Below are positions 27,964 to 37,845 of a DNA stretch of 64,000 bases, piece by piece. The position numbers and the translations under genes are program-made. Each line of letters starts with the position of its first letter. Positions within the stretch are counted from its first letter, which is position 1. The stretch covers positions 682,001 through 746,000 of the forward strand of contig JADJOM010000001.1 of the NCBI GenBank assembly GCA_016713785.1, given 5' to 3'. The stretch comes from Gemmatimonadota bacterium (GTDB lineage Bacteria > Gemmatimonadota > Gemmatimonadetes > Gemmatimonadales > GWC2-71-9). The notes below the pieces were generated by a model. That model was not told the DNA's origin, did no database searches, and saw nothing but the letters and a program-made list of their open reading frames with translations.

Positions 27964-28182
27964 TCAGCGATCCGGCGTGGGCGACCCGGCGCGCGAAGCC
28001 CGGAACGCCAGGAGCAGCATCGCCAGCCCGAAGGCGAGCAGCGCGAGCCCCCACCAGAGGTTCACGTTGATGCCGAGGGAGCGGGCGTAGATTTCGGGAC
28101 CGGAGACGATCCCGAAGCCCGTGAGCAGCACGCCGAAGATCGTGAACATGAGCCCCATGGGCAGGCGCAGGTCGAGGTTCAT
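27964..28182 (-). CDS. Small two-helix membrane protein (72 aa)
   Basis: Two hydrophobic segments (MGLMFTIFGVLLTGFGIV and LWWGLALLAFGLAMLLLAF) are separated by a short polar loop, with a basic C-terminal tail. It starts seven bases after the symporter gene ends. It resembles small subunits found beside Na+/solute symporters, so an accessory role is plausible but unproven. The ribosome-binding site is weak, so it is probably translated by coupling. Confidence 0.7.
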   Translation of the reverse strand: MNLDLRLPMGLMFTIFGVLLTGFGIVSGPEIYARSLGINVNLWWGLALLAFGLAMLLLAFRASRAGSPTPDR

Positions 28183-28189
28183 GGCGAGG

Positions 28190-29899
28190 TTACCAGAAGA
28201 GGATGTTGAGGACCAGCGTGAGGCCCAGGACCACGGCGCCGAGGGTGGCCGGCCGCTGGTACCAGGTCAGGCCATGGTCGGACTGGCGCGGGGTCAGGGC
28301 GTAGACCAGGCCGCGGAGCTCGTCGTCGGTCTTGAGCCGCGGGGTGGCCAGCGAGATCCCGATGGTGGCGAGGAAGCAGGCGCTCCACGCCATGATGGCG
28401 GTCCAGAAGTTCTGGGCCATCTCGCTCGGGTAGGTGTGGAGCACCGCGCCCAGGAAGCCGCCCTTGAGGCCGGCCACCGCGCCGTGCGGCAGGGTGAGCC
28501 CGTGGTGGGCGGCGGCCGCAAGGGTGCCGAGCAGCAGGCCGTAGAAGGCGCCGTGGCCGGTGGTGCGGCGCCAGAACATGCCGAGCAGGAAGGTGGCGAA
28601 CAGCGGGGCGTTCACGAAGGCGAACACCAGCTGCAGCATGTCCATGATGTTGTTGAAGCGGGTGGTGGCGTAGGCCGCGCCGACGCTCAGCGCGATGCCG
28701 AAGACGGTGGCCGCGTGCCCCATCCGGAGGTAGTGCCGGTCGGTCTGGTTGGGCCGGATGTACGACTGGTAGATGTCGTAGGTCCACACGGCGTTGAAGG
28801 CGGTGACGTTGCCCGCCATCCCGGACATGAACGAGGCCATGAGGGCGGTGAGCCCGAGGCCCAGGAGCCCGGACGGCAGGTAGTGCGCCAGCAATACCGG
28901 CATGGCGAGGTTGTAGTTGGGATTCCCGTCGGCACCGAGGGGCAGCAGCCCGCCGCGGCCCTGGTGCAGGGCGATGGCGATCATTCCCGGCACGATGACG
29001 AGCATGGGGAAGAGCATCTTGGGGATGGCCGCGAGCAGCGGGGTGCGGCGGGCGGCGAGCATGGACTCCGCGGCCATGGCGCGCTGCACCACCAGGAAGT
29101 CGGTGCACCAGTAGCCGAACGAGAGCACGAAGCCGAGCCCCATGGCCATGCCGAACCACTCGACGCCCATGGGGTTGGCGTCGGCGGAGCCCAGGTGGCG
29201 CCAGCTGTCCGACCAGGCGCCCGCGGCGTAGCCGGCGCCGGTGGCCACCGGCTCCAGCTGGGCGGTGAGGCCGGACCAGCCGCCGACGTCCTTGAGCCCG
29301 AGCAGCACCAGCGGCAGGAAGCCCAGGACAATGAGAAAGAACTGCAGCACCTCGTTGTAGATCGCCGAGGTGAGGCCGCCGAAGAAGATGTAGACCAGCA
29401 CGATGACCGCGGAGAGGATCACGCTGGTGTGAAAATTCCAGCCCAGGACCAGCTCGAGCAGCTTGGCGAGCGCGTACATCGAGATGCCGCTCGACAGCAC
29501 CGTCATCACGGCGAAGGTGATGGCGTTGAAGCCGCGGGTCTTTTCGTCGAAGCGGAGCCGCAGGTATTCGGGCACCGAGCGGGCGCGGGAGCCATAGTAG
29601 AACGGCATCATGAAGATGCCCACGAACACCATGGCGGGGATGGCGCCGACCCAGTAGAAATGACTCGTCATCATCCCGTACTTGGCCCCCGACGCCGCCA
29701 TCCCGATGACCTCCTGGGCGCCCAGGTTGGCCGAGAGGAACGCGAGGCCCGCGATCCACGTGGGGATGGACCGTCCCGAGAGGAAGAAGTCCTCGCTGCT
29801 CTTCACGTGGCGCCGGAGCACGAACCCGATGCCCAGGACGAATGCGAAGTAGACGATCAGGATGGCGTAGTCGATCCCGCCGAGCTGGATCTGGTGCAC
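28190..29899 (-). CDS. Sodium/solute symporter (SSS family), probable sugar transporter
   Basis: A 569-aa transporter of the sodium:solute symporter family (SGLT-like) with about 14 membrane segments. Typical features are GIDYAILIVYFAFVLGIGFVLRR, FFLSGRSIPTWIAGLAFLSANLG, the GGLTSAIYNEVLQF motif and MASFMSGMAGNVTAFNAVWTYDIYQ near the Na2-site region. The start is uncertain: a GTG at 29899 gives the normal family N-terminus with no good Shine-Dalgarno. It is divergent from the GH97 operon over 174 bp, so it probably imports a sugar released by this locus (glucose or galactose) across the inner membrane. Confidence 0.92.
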   Translation of the reverse strand: MHQIQLGGIDYAILIVYFAFVLGIGFVLRRHVKSSEDFFLSGRSIPTWIAGLAFLSANLGAQEVIGMAASGAKYGMMTSHFYWVGAIPAMVFVGIFMMPFYYGSRARSVPEYLRLRFDEKTRGFNAITFAVMTVLSSGISMYALAKLLELVLGWNFHTSVILSAVIVLVYIFFGGLTSAIYNEVLQFFLIVLGFLPLVLLGLKDVGGWSGLTAQLEPVATGAGYAAGAWSDSWRHLGSADANPMGVEWFGMAMGLGFVLSFGYWCTDFLVVQRAMAAESMLAARRTPLLAAIPKMLFPMLVIVPGMIAIALHQGRGGLLPLGADGNPNYNLAMPVLLAHYLPSGLLGLGLTALMASFMSGMAGNVTAFNAVWTYDIYQSYIRPNQTDRHYLRMGHAATVFGIALSVGAAYATTRFNNIMDMLQLVFAFVNAPLFATFLLGMFWRRTTGHGAFYGLLLGTLAAAAHHGLTLPHGAVAGLKGGFLGAVLHTYPSEMAQNFWTAIMAWSACFLATIGISLATPRLKTDDELRGLVYALTPRQSDHGLTWYQRPATLGAVVLGLTLVLNILFW

Positions 29900-30073
29900 G
29901 ATGGAGGCATCCGGGGTGCGGGCTGGATGGGAGAGGGGCTGCCGGGCGCCGCGTCCCGGTCCAGCCGCCCGGGAGGGCCGCGACGCCCGCCGTATGTTCC
30001 ACGCCGTGCCCCCCGGGCGCAAGGTCCGCTGGCCGACCAGCCCGGCGGGCCGTACCTTAACGAAATCAGCCCC

Positions 30074-32146
30074 ATGCCCCGTCCCACCCGACTTCCCCTC
30101 GCCGCCCTCGCCGCGGTGGCCCTCGCCGCGGCGCCGCTCCCGGCCCAGGTGTCCGTGGCGTCTCCCGACGGACGCACCCGGGTGACCATCGAGGTCCTCG
30201 AGGACCGCCTCACCTGGCGGCTGGACCGGGACGGCCGCCCCCTGGTCCACCCGTCGCGGCTGGGCCTCCGCTTCGAGGGCCAGGCCCCGATCGACTCGGG
30301 CTGGGTCATCCGCGACACCACCCGCAGCGCCCACGACGCCTGGTGGACTCAGCCCTGGGGCGAGGTGGCGCGGGTGCGGGAGCAGTACAACGAGCTCGCG
30401 GTCGGGGCGGAAGAGGAGTGCGTCGTCGTCCGGGGACCCGACGCCGTCGGCCCCGGCTGCCGCCGGCTGGTGCTGCGGGTCCGTGCCTTCGACGACGGCA
30501 TCGGGTTCCGCTACGAGGTCCCCGAGCAGCCCGGCTTCGGCCGCTACGCGCTGACCGAGGAGCTGACGCAGTTCGGCTTCGTCGAGAACCCGCGGGCCTG
30601 GTTCATCCCGTCCGACCGGCCGCGGATGGACCGCTCCGAGATGCTCTACAGCGCGGGCCCGGTGAGCCTGCTGCAGCGGGTGCAGACGCCGCTCACCATG
30701 GAGTCGCAGGACGGCCGCACCTACATGGTGCTGCACGAGGCGAACCTGGTGGACTACCCCCGGATGAACCTCAAGGGCGGCTGCATCGAGTGCCGGACGC
30801 TGCAGGCCGACCTCGCGCCGATGGCCGATGGGATCCTGGCGCGCGGCCAGGCCCCGCTCGTCACCCCCTGGCGCACCCTGCAGCTGGCCGACCGCGTCAC
30901 CGACCTCTCCCCCGCCCTGCTCGGCCTCAAGCTCAACCCGCCGAGCGCCATCGCCAACACCGGGTGGATCCACCCGATGAAGTACGTGGGCATCTGGTGG
31001 GGGATGCACATCGGCACCATGACGTGGAGCTCCGGCCCGAAGCACGGCGCCACCACCGAGCACACCCGGCGGTACATCGACTTCGCGGCGGCCAACGGCT
31101 TCGGCGGCGTGCTGGTGGAGGGGTGGAACACCGGCTGGGACGGGGACTGGATCCGCAACCGCAACGCCTTCTCGTTCACGCAGGCGTACCCCGACTACGA
31201 CCTCCCGGCCCTGGCGGCCTACGCCCGATCCAGGGGGGTGCGCCTCATCGTCCACAACGAGACCTCGGGCGGCATCCGCAACTACGAGCGGCAGCTCGAC
31301 AGCGCGTTCACGCTGTACCAGTCACTCGGCCTCGACGCGATCAAGACCGGGTACGTCACCGACACCATCGACGGCGGGCACGACCACTGGTCGCAGGTGG
31401 CGGTGCAGCACCACCGCCGCGTGATCGAGGCCGCCGCGGCGCACGGCATCATGGTCGACGTGCACGAGCCGCTGCACGACACCGGCGAGCGGCGCACCTG
31501 GCCCAACATGATGACCCGCGAGGGCGCCCGGGGGCAGGAGTACAACGCCTGGAGCGGCGACGGCGGCAACCCGCCGGAGCACGAGACCATCCTCTTCTTC
31601 ACCCGCCTGCTCGCGGGCCCGATGGACTACACCCCGGGTGTGTTCGACCTGCTCATCGAGCGGGGCACCGGCCGCCCCCGCACCGCCGACGAGCCCCGGG
31701 TGCGCACCACGCTGGCCAAGCAGCTGGCGCTGTACGTGGTGCTCTACTCCCCGCTGCAGATGGCCGCCGACCTGCCGGAGAACTACGAGCGGCAGCCGGC
31801 CTTCCAGTTCATCCGCGACGTGGCGGTGGACTGGGACACCACCCGGGTGCTCGAGGGCCGCATCGGCGACTACGTCGCGGTGGCGCGCCGGGAACGCGGC
31901 GGCCCGACCTGGTTCCTGGGCGCCATCACGGACGAACAGCCGCGCACCCTCGACCTCCCGCTCTCGTTCCTCGTGCCCGGCCGCCGCTACATCGCGGAGA
32001 TCTACGCCGACGGCCCCGGGGCCGACTGGCGCGACCATCCCCTGCCCGTCACCATCACCCGCCGCGCGGTGACCAGCGCCACCCGCCTGCGCGTGGTGCT
32101 GGCCCCCGGCGGCGGCCAGGCCATCCGGATCCGACCCGCCCGATGA
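30074..32146 (+). CDS. susB: GH97 alpha-glucosidase (SusB-like)
   Basis: A 690-aa exported GH97 enzyme (signal peptide 1-25), the periplasmic step that splits maltodextrins to glucose in the Bacteroides Sus system. The N-terminal beta-super-sandwich (from about 26) precedes the TIM barrel. Glutamates lie in HNETSGG (E396), VHEP (E465) and REGARGQEYN (E483, E489), the pattern of the inverting, calcium-dependent branch. PMKYVGIWWGMHIGTMTW and GFGGVLVEGWNTGWDGDW are family signatures. ATG at 30074; the longer frame starts outside the family. Its stop overlaps the malQ start (ATGA). Confidence 0.93.
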   Translation: MPRPTRLPLAALAAVALAAAPLPAQVSVASPDGRTRVTIEVLEDRLTWRLDRDGRPLVHPSRLGLRFEGQAPIDSGWVIRDTTRSAHDAWWTQPWGEVARVREQYNELAVGAEEECVVVRGPDAVGPGCRRLVLRVRAFDDGIGFRYEVPEQPGFGRYALTEELTQFGFVENPRAWFIPSDRPRMDRSEMLYSAGPVSLLQRVQTPLTMESQDGRTYMVLHEANLVDYPRMNLKGGCIECRTLQADLAPMADGILARGQAPLVTPWRTLQLADRVTDLSPALLGLKLNPPSAIANTGWIHPMKYVGIWWGMHIGTMTWSSGPKHGATTEHTRRYIDFAAANGFGGVLVEGWNTGWDGDWIRNRNAFSFTQAYPDYDLPALAAYARSRGVRLIVHNETSGGIRNYERQLDSAFTLYQSLGLDAIKTGYVTDTIDGGHDHWSQVAVQHHRRVIEAAAAHGIMVDVHEPLHDTGERRTWPNMMTREGARGQEYNAWSGDGGNPPEHETILFFTRLLAGPMDYTPGVFDLLIERGTGRPRTADEPRVRTTLAKQLALYVVLYSPLQMAADLPENYERQPAFQFIRDVAVDWDTTRVLEGRIGDYVAVARRERGGPTWFLGAITDEQPRTLDLPLSFLVPGRRYIAEIYADGPGADWRDHPLPVTITRRAVTSATRLRVVLAPGGGQAIRIRPAR

Positions 32147-34095
32147 GCGCTCGCACCAAGGAACTCACCCCCCTCCGCGCCCTGGCGCGCGTGCTGGGGG
32201 TCGCCACCCGCTACACCGATGGGCTGGGCCGCCGGGTGACCGTGGCCCCCGAGACGCTGGTGCGGGTCTGCGCCGCGGTGGGGGCCCCGGTCTCCTCCAC
32301 GGCCGACGCCGCCGAGGCCCTGCGCGCGGTGCGCGCCCGCCGCCGGGCCGAGCTGGTGCCGCCGGTGCTGGTGGCGTGGGACGGGACCCTGCAGCCCTTC
32401 CGCGTCGGGGGCTCCGGCCCGCTCAGCTTTCAGCTGCGGCTGGAGGATGGGGGCCTGGCGGATCTGGAGGAGTTCGACCGCTGGCTGCGGTCCAAGGGGC
32501 CGCTCCCGGCCGGCTACCACCGGCTCACCGTGGACACCGCCGGCCAGCAGGTGAGCACCACGGTGATCGCCTCGCCGGTGCACGCCTGGCGGCGTTCCGG
32601 GGAGCGGCACAGCTGGGGCGTGGGGACACACCTCGCCGCCCTGCGCTCTGCCCGCAGCCGCTCGGTGGGTGACTTGCGGGACCTCGAATCGGTCTGCCGC
32701 TGGGTCCAGCGTCAGGGCGGCGACCTGGTGACGGTGCTGCCGCTGCTGCCCACGTTCAACACCCAGTGGCCCGAGGCGAGCCCCTACTCCCCCGTGAGCC
32801 GGCTCTTCTGGTCGGAACTGATCCTCGACCTGGGCGAGGCGCACCATCCGACCGCGGCGCCGGCCATGCTCGACGTGACCCGCGCCGACACCGAGGTGCG
32901 TGCCGCGCTCGCGGGGGCGGCACTGCCGCCGATCGAGGAGCTGGACGAGGAGCTGGTGCGCTACGCCCGGTTCCGCGGGGCGCAGGCGCGGCTGGGCCGC
33001 AACTGGCGCGACTGGCCGGTGGCGGCGCGGGGAGGCACCCTCACGCCGGACCAGGTGGACCCGGACGAGGAACGCTTCCACCTGGTGGCCCAGCCCCGGG
33101 TCCGGGGCCAGCTCCGCGCCCTCCGCGAGCGGCTCGACCACGACGGCTTCCGGCTGGGGCTGGACCTCGCGGTCGGCGGGCACCCCGACGGGTACGATCC
33201 CTGGTCGCGGCAGCAGCTCTTTGCCGGCGGGATGTCGGTGGGCGCGCCGCCCGACGGCGGCTTCCCGAGCGGGCAGGACTGGGGCTTCAGCCCGGTGCTG
33301 CCCGAGGCCTCGCGCCACGAGGGGCACCGCTACCTGGCGGGGTCGATCGCGCACCAGGCGAGCCTGGCCGGCGTGCTGCGGGTGGACCACATCATGGCCT
33401 GGACCCGGCTGTACTGGATCCCCCACGGCTTCGGGCTGCACGACGGCACCTACGTGTCGTACCCGGCGGAGGAGCTGTTCGCCATCCTGGCGCTGGAATC
33501 GAACCGCCACCGCTGCGAGGTGGTGGGCGAAAACCTCGGCACCGTGCCGAAGGAGATCTTCGAGGCGCTGCCGCGGCACCGGATCTGGGGGATGTACCTG
33601 GCGATGTTCCAGGCCTCGGCGGGCCCGAACGTCGCGCCGCCCACCGCGGCCGACATGGCGCTGATCGGGACCCACGACACGCCGACGTTCGCGGGGTGGC
33701 TGGCCGGCAACGACATCGCCGACCGGGTGCGCTACGGGCTGCTGGCAGAGTCCGGCGCCCCCGCCGCCATCAAGGAACGGGTGCAGGCCATGGGCTGGCT
33801 CGCGGCGCACCTGGGCGTGGCCGCGGAGGACCGCCCGACCTTCCTGCTGGGCCTGCTCGAGTGGCTGGGCCGTTCGGGGAGCCCGCTGGTGGTGCCGTGG
33901 CTCGAGGACCTCTGGCTGGAGGGCGTGGCGGTGAACCTGCCGGGCACCCCGTCCACCCTTCGCCCCAACTGGCAGCGCCCGATGAACCGCCTGCTGGACG
34001 ACGTCTTCACCGATCCCCAGGTGGCGGCCCTGCTCCACCACCTGCAGCAGGCCCGGCGCGCCGCGCCCGGCCACTCCACGTCCAGCCACCCCTGA
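32143..34095 (+). CDS. malQ: 4-alpha-glucanotransferase (GH77, amylomaltase)
   Basis: A 650-aa cytoplasmic disproportionating enzyme that transfers alpha-1,4-glucan segments between maltodextrins, releasing glucose. Catalytic residues are visible: D415 in LRVDHIMAW (nucleophile), E463 in VVGENLGTVP (acid/base) and D512 in IGTHDTPTFAGW. The N-terminal 140 residues are an extra domain, as in E. coli-type MalQ. It has no signal peptide, consistent with use of imported maltodextrin. ATG at 32143 overlaps the GH97 stop by four bases. The MFS transporter gene follows 14 bases later, giving a tight import-and-processing unit. Confidence 0.95.
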   Translation: MSARTKELTPLRALARVLGVATRYTDGLGRRVTVAPETLVRVCAAVGAPVSSTADAAEALRAVRARRRAELVPPVLVAWDGTLQPFRVGGSGPLSFQLRLEDGGLADLEEFDRWLRSKGPLPAGYHRLTVDTAGQQVSTTVIASPVHAWRRSGERHSWGVGTHLAALRSARSRSVGDLRDLESVCRWVQRQGGDLVTVLPLLPTFNTQWPEASPYSPVSRLFWSELILDLGEAHHPTAAPAMLDVTRADTEVRAALAGAALPPIEELDEELVRYARFRGAQARLGRNWRDWPVAARGGTLTPDQVDPDEERFHLVAQPRVRGQLRALRERLDHDGFRLGLDLAVGGHPDGYDPWSRQQLFAGGMSVGAPPDGGFPSGQDWGFSPVLPEASRHEGHRYLAGSIAHQASLAGVLRVDHIMAWTRLYWIPHGFGLHDGTYVSYPAEELFAILALESNRHRCEVVGENLGTVPKEIFEALPRHRIWGMYLAMFQASAGPNVAPPTAADMALIGTHDTPTFAGWLAGNDIADRVRYGLLAESGAPAAIKERVQAMGWLAAHLGVAAEDRPTFLLGLLEWLGRSGSPLVVPWLEDLWLEGVAVNLPGTPSTLRPNWQRPMNRLLDDVFTDPQVAALLHHLQQARRAAPGHSTSSHP

Positions 34096-34109
34096 GGCCG
34101 CGCAACCCC

Positions 34110-35705
34110 ATGGCATCCCACGCCACCACCGCCGCCGCCAGCGCCGGGTCCGCCGTCCGGACCAAGCCGCGGCTCTCGTTCTGGGACATCTGGAACATGA
34201 GCTTCGGCTTCCTCGGCATCCAGATCGGCTTTGCGCTGCAGAACGCCAACGTGAGCCGGATCTTCGAGACCCTGGGCGCCAGGGTGGAAGACATCCCGGT
34301 CCTCTGGATCGCGGCGCCGGTGACGGGACTCCTGATCCAGCCGATCGTCGGCTACTTCAGCGACCGCACCTGGAACCGGCTGGGCCGGCGGCGGCCGTAC
34401 TTCCTCGGCGGCGCCATTCTCGCCTCGCTGGCGCTGCTGGCCATGCCGAACTCGCCCTCGCTCTGGGTGGCGGCCGGGATGCTGTGGATCATGGACGCCT
34501 CGATCAACATCTCGATGGAGCCGTTCCGCGCCTTCGTGGGTGACAACCTACCCTCGGAGCAGCGCACCACCGGCTTCGCCATGCAGAGCTTCCTGATCGG
34601 CACCGGCGCGGTGGCGGCGTCGGTGCTGCCGTGGGTGCTCACCACCTGGTTCGGGGTGAGCAACGAGGCCCCCCCGCACGTGATCCCCGACTCGGTCCGG
34701 CTCTCGTTCATCTTCGGCGCGGCGGTGTTCTTCGCCGCGGTGCTGTGGACGGTGCTGCGCTCCCGTGAGTACTCGCCGGAGGAGATGGCGGCCTTCGCCG
34801 AGAACCAGGTGCGGGAGGTGAGCGGCCGGGAGGAGCGCACCCCCGCGGCCTACGCGGCCCTCGGCGGCCGGCAGGTGCAGCTCGGCGCGATCCTCATCGT
34901 GGTGGGCGCCCTCGCCAGCGCCTGGCTGGCCCAGGCGGCGGCCTACCAGGTGATGATCCTCTCCGGCGGGGTGGCGGTGGTGGGGGTGCTGCTCATCGCG
35001 AGCGGGATGATGCAGAAGGGCGGCCACTACGACAACGGCTTCGTCACCATCCTCAACGACTTCGGCGACATGCCGCGCACCATGAAGCAGCTGGCGCTGG
35101 TGCAGTTCTTCTCGTGGTTCGCGCTGTTCGCCATGTGGATCTACACCACGCCGGCGGTCACCGCGCACCTCTACGGCGCCACCGACGCCACCTCGGCGCG
35201 GTACAACGAGGGGGCCAACTGGGTGGGGGTCGGGTTCGGGGCCTACAACGGCGTGGCGGCCCTGGTGGCCTTCGCCATCCCGGTGCTGGCCCAGCGCACC
35301 AGCCGCAAGGTGGCGCACGCGATCTGCCTCTGCTGTGGCGCGCTCGGCCTGCTCTCCATCCTGGTGCTCGAGGACCCGCGCCTGCTGCTCGGCTCGATGG
35401 TCGGGGTGGGCATCGCGTGGGCCAGCATCCTGGCCATGCCCTACGCCATCCTCACGGGCTCGCTGCCGCCATCGAAGATGGGCTATTACATGGGCGTGTT
35501 CAACTTCTTCATCGTGATCCCGCAGATCGTCGCGGCCGCGATCCTCGGCTTCTTCGTGCAGCGGTTCTTCGGCGGCGAGGCGATCTACGCGCTCGCCATC
35601 GGCGGGGGCTCCCTCCTCCTCGCCGCCCTGCTCACCCTCCGGGTCGAGGACCGGGACGACGCCCAGACCACGCCATGGCACCCCGGCTTCCCACCCTCGG
35701 CCTGA
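34110..35705 (+). CDS. MFS sugar transporter, SLC45/MalT-like
   Basis: A 531-aa major facilitator with about 12 membrane segments, related to SLC45/sucrose-type and bacterial MalT maltose-proton symporters: LSFWDIWNMSFGFLGIQ opening, QPIVGYFSDRTWNRLGRRRPYF with the family loop 2-3 motif, and MEPFRAFVGDNL. A soluble charged loop lies between the halves (EYSPEEMAAFAENQ). It most likely imports maltose or maltodextrin for MalQ. ATG at 34110 follows malQ by 14 bases. Its last 31 bases overlap the next gene, which is read in a different frame. Confidence 0.92.
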   Translation: MASHATTAAASAGSAVRTKPRLSFWDIWNMSFGFLGIQIGFALQNANVSRIFETLGARVEDIPVLWIAAPVTGLLIQPIVGYFSDRTWNRLGRRRPYFLGGAILASLALLAMPNSPSLWVAAGMLWIMDASINISMEPFRAFVGDNLPSEQRTTGFAMQSFLIGTGAVAASVLPWVLTTWFGVSNEAPPHVIPDSVRLSFIFGAAVFFAAVLWTVLRSREYSPEEMAAFAENQVREVSGREERTPAAYAALGGRQVQLGAILIVVGALASAWLAQAAAYQVMILSGGVAVVGVLLIASGMMQKGGHYDNGFVTILNDFGDMPRTMKQLALVQFFSWFALFAMWIYTTPAVTAHLYGATDATSARYNEGANWVGVGFGAYNGVAALVAFAIPVLAQRTSRKVAHAICLCCGALGLLSILVLEDPRLLLGSMVGVGIAWASILAMPYAILTGSLPPSKMGYYMGVFNFFIVIPQIVAAAILGFFVQRFFGGEAIYALAIGGGSLLLAALLTLRVEDRDDAQTTPWHPGFPPSA

Positions 35706-37351
35706 TCCTCGCCGGGGCCGCGCTCACGACGGCGTGCCAGCGCCCGGCCCGGCCCGCGGCCGAGCCCGCAACGACCGTGCCCGCCACCACGCCCGCGGCT
35801 GCGCGGTACTGGAACAGCGCCACCATCTACTTCCTGCTCACGGATCGCTTTGCCAACGGGGATACGGCCAACGACCATGCCCTCGGCCGCACCCGGGACG
35901 GGGCGCTGCTCCGCAACTTCGACGGGGGCGACCTCGCGGGGGTGCGGCAGCGCATCGAGTCGGGATACTTCGACAGCCTCGGCGTCACGGCTCTGTGGCT
36001 CACGCCCTTCGTGGAGCAGATCCACGGCAGCGTCGACGAGGGCACGGGAAAGACCTACGGCTACCACGGCTACTGGGCCCGCGACTGGACCGCGGTGGAT
36101 CCGGCGCTCGGCACCCGGGAGGAACTCAAGGCGCTGGTCGACGCCGCCCACCAGCGCGGCATCCGGGTGCTCATGGACGCGGTGATCAACCACCCCGGCC
36201 CCGTCACGCCGCAGGACCCCGCGTGGCCCGCCGACTGGGTCCGCACAGAGCCGCAGTGCAGGTATGACAGCTACGCCAGCACCACCGACTGCACCCTGGT
36301 GCCCACGCTGCCGGACATCCGCACCGACCGCGACTCCGCGGTGGCGCTGCCGCCGGCCCTCGCGGACAAGTGGCGCGCGGAGGGACGGCTTGCCCAGGAG
36401 GAGGCGGGGCTCGAGGCCTTCTTCCGCCGGACCGGATACCCGCGCGCGCCGCGATACTACCTGATCAAGTGGCTGACCGACTGGGTGCGGGACTTTGGCT
36501 TCGACGGCTACCGGCTCGACACCGCCAAGCACTTCGGGGAGGCGGTGAGCGCAGAGCTCAAGCGGGAGGCCTCGCTGGCCTACGAGGACTGGAAACGCGC
36601 GCACCCGGCGGAGGTGCTCGACAGCCTGCCGTTCTACATGGTGGGCGAGGTCTACGGCTACGGGCCCGGCGGGGGGCGGGCGTACGACTTCGGCGACCGG
36701 ACGGTGGACTACTTCGCCTTCGGGTTCGACGCGCTGATCAACTTTGCCTTCAAGGCGGAGGCACACGGTTCGCTGGATTCGCTGTACACCCGTTACGCCA
36801 GCGCGCTGCAGGGAGGGGACCTGGCCGGCGTGGCCCTGCTCAACTACGTGAGCTCGCATGACGATGGCGGGCCCTATGACCCGGCGCGGGAAGACCCGCT
36901 CGGCGCCGGCACCCGGCTGCTGCTGGCCCCGGGCGGCGCGCAGGTCTACTACGGCGATGAGCTGGCGCGACCGCTGCAGGTGCCGGGCGCCAACGGCGAC
37001 GCCAACCTCCGCTCTCCGATGAACTGGCCCGACCTGGCCAGCGGCGGGCGCGCTGCCACGACCCTGGAGCACTGGCGCCGGCTGGGCCGGTTCCGCCGCG
37101 CGCACCCCGCCGTGGGCGCCGGGGCGCACCAGACGCTGCAGGCGTCCCCGTTCATCTTCAGCCGCACCCTCGACGCCGACCGGGTGCTGGTGGCGCTGGA
37201 CCAGCCCGCGGGTCGCAAGACGATCCAGGTCTTCGGCCTCTTTGCCGATGGGACCACGCTGACGGATGGCTACTCCGGCCAGCAGGCGACGGTCACGGGC
37301 GGCACGGTCACCCTCACCACCCCGGACCGGCTCCTCCTGCTCTCCCGGTAG
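35675..37351 (+). CDS. GH13 alpha-amylase / cyclomaltodextrinase-like lipoprotein
   Basis: A 558-aa GH13 enzyme with a lipobox (LTTAC, Cys21) and a Thr/Pro-rich linker, so it is anchored to a membrane. The active site is complete: MDAVINHPG (region I), GYRLDTAKHF with nucleophile D282, MVGEVYGY with acid/base E325 and SSHDDG (D396). An insertion of about 70 residues between regions I and II (about 175-262) carries two Cys (RTEPQCRY, TDCTLV). It starts inside the MFS gene (31-base overlap), a start shared with the lipoprotein signal, so it belongs to the GH97-malQ-MFS operon. Confidence 0.9.
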   Translation: MAPRLPTLGLILAGAALTTACQRPARPAAEPATTVPATTPAAARYWNSATIYFLLTDRFANGDTANDHALGRTRDGALLRNFDGGDLAGVRQRIESGYFDSLGVTALWLTPFVEQIHGSVDEGTGKTYGYHGYWARDWTAVDPALGTREELKALVDAAHQRGIRVLMDAVINHPGPVTPQDPAWPADWVRTEPQCRYDSYASTTDCTLVPTLPDIRTDRDSAVALPPALADKWRAEGRLAQEEAGLEAFFRRTGYPRAPRYYLIKWLTDWVRDFGFDGYRLDTAKHFGEAVSAELKREASLAYEDWKRAHPAEVLDSLPFYMVGEVYGYGPGGGRAYDFGDRTVDYFAFGFDALINFAFKAEAHGSLDSLYTRYASALQGGDLAGVALLNYVSSHDDGGPYDPAREDPLGAGTRLLLAPGGAQVYYGDELARPLQVPGANGDANLRSPMNWPDLASGGRAATTLEHWRRLGRFRRAHPAVGAGAHQTLQASPFIFSRTLDADRVLVALDQPAGRKTIQVFGLFADGTTLTDGYSGQQATVTGGTVTLTTPDRLLLLSR

Positions 37352-37450
37352 GCGCCGGCCCGGAGCGGCGTCGCGAGGGTTCGTCACGCATCCGATTGCG
37401 ACCAGGAACTCCCTGGCCACCGCTATCATGGGGTCGCGCCGGGGAGGCCC

Positions 37451-37837
37451 ATGAGCCTGGTCGAGCATGACACCAACCACCTGAGCCAGGCCACCATCGG
37501 TGCCGCCATCGAGGTGCACCGTCACCTGGGGCCGGGGCTCCTCGAATCCAGCTACCAGGCGTGTCTCGGCCGTGAGCTGGAGCTGCGGGGTATCAGCTAC
37601 GAGCGCGAGGTCGTGCTGCCGCTCGAGTACAAGGGTGAGCGGCTCGCCAAGTGCTACGTGATCGACCTGGTGGTGGGCGGGACGCTGCTGGTCGAGATCA
37701 AGGCGGTCGAGCGGCTGATGCCGATCCACACCGCCCAGCTGATCACCTACCTGCGGCTCAAGGGACTGTCGGCGGGGCTCCTGGTCAACTTCCACGTGGA
37801 GCAGCTGGTCCGCGGGGTCCGGAGGGTTCTCCTGTAG
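37451..37837 (+). CDS. GxxExxY family protein (PD-(D/E)XK-like)
   Basis: A 128-aa GxxExxY protein, a family with a PD-(D/E)XK nuclease-like fold and unknown function. The name motif is seen as GLLESSY (residues about 30-36), followed by LELRGISYEREVVLPLEYKGE and the nuclease-type YVIDLVVGGTLLVEIKAVE, in which D, E-x-K and the Val-rich strand match the fold's catalytic core. GGGGAGG precedes the ATG by four bases. These genes are often found next to dispersed intergenic repeats, and a repeat array begins about nine bases downstream here. It interrupts the glycan locus and is probably mobile or acquired. Confidence 0.88.
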   Translation: MSLVEHDTNHLSQATIGAAIEVHRHLGPGLLESSYQACLGRELELRGISYEREVVLPLEYKGERLAKCYVIDLVVGGTLLVEIKAVERLMPIHTAQLITYLRLKGLSAGLLVNFHVEQLVRGVRRVLL

Positions 37838-37845
37838 TCATCTCC

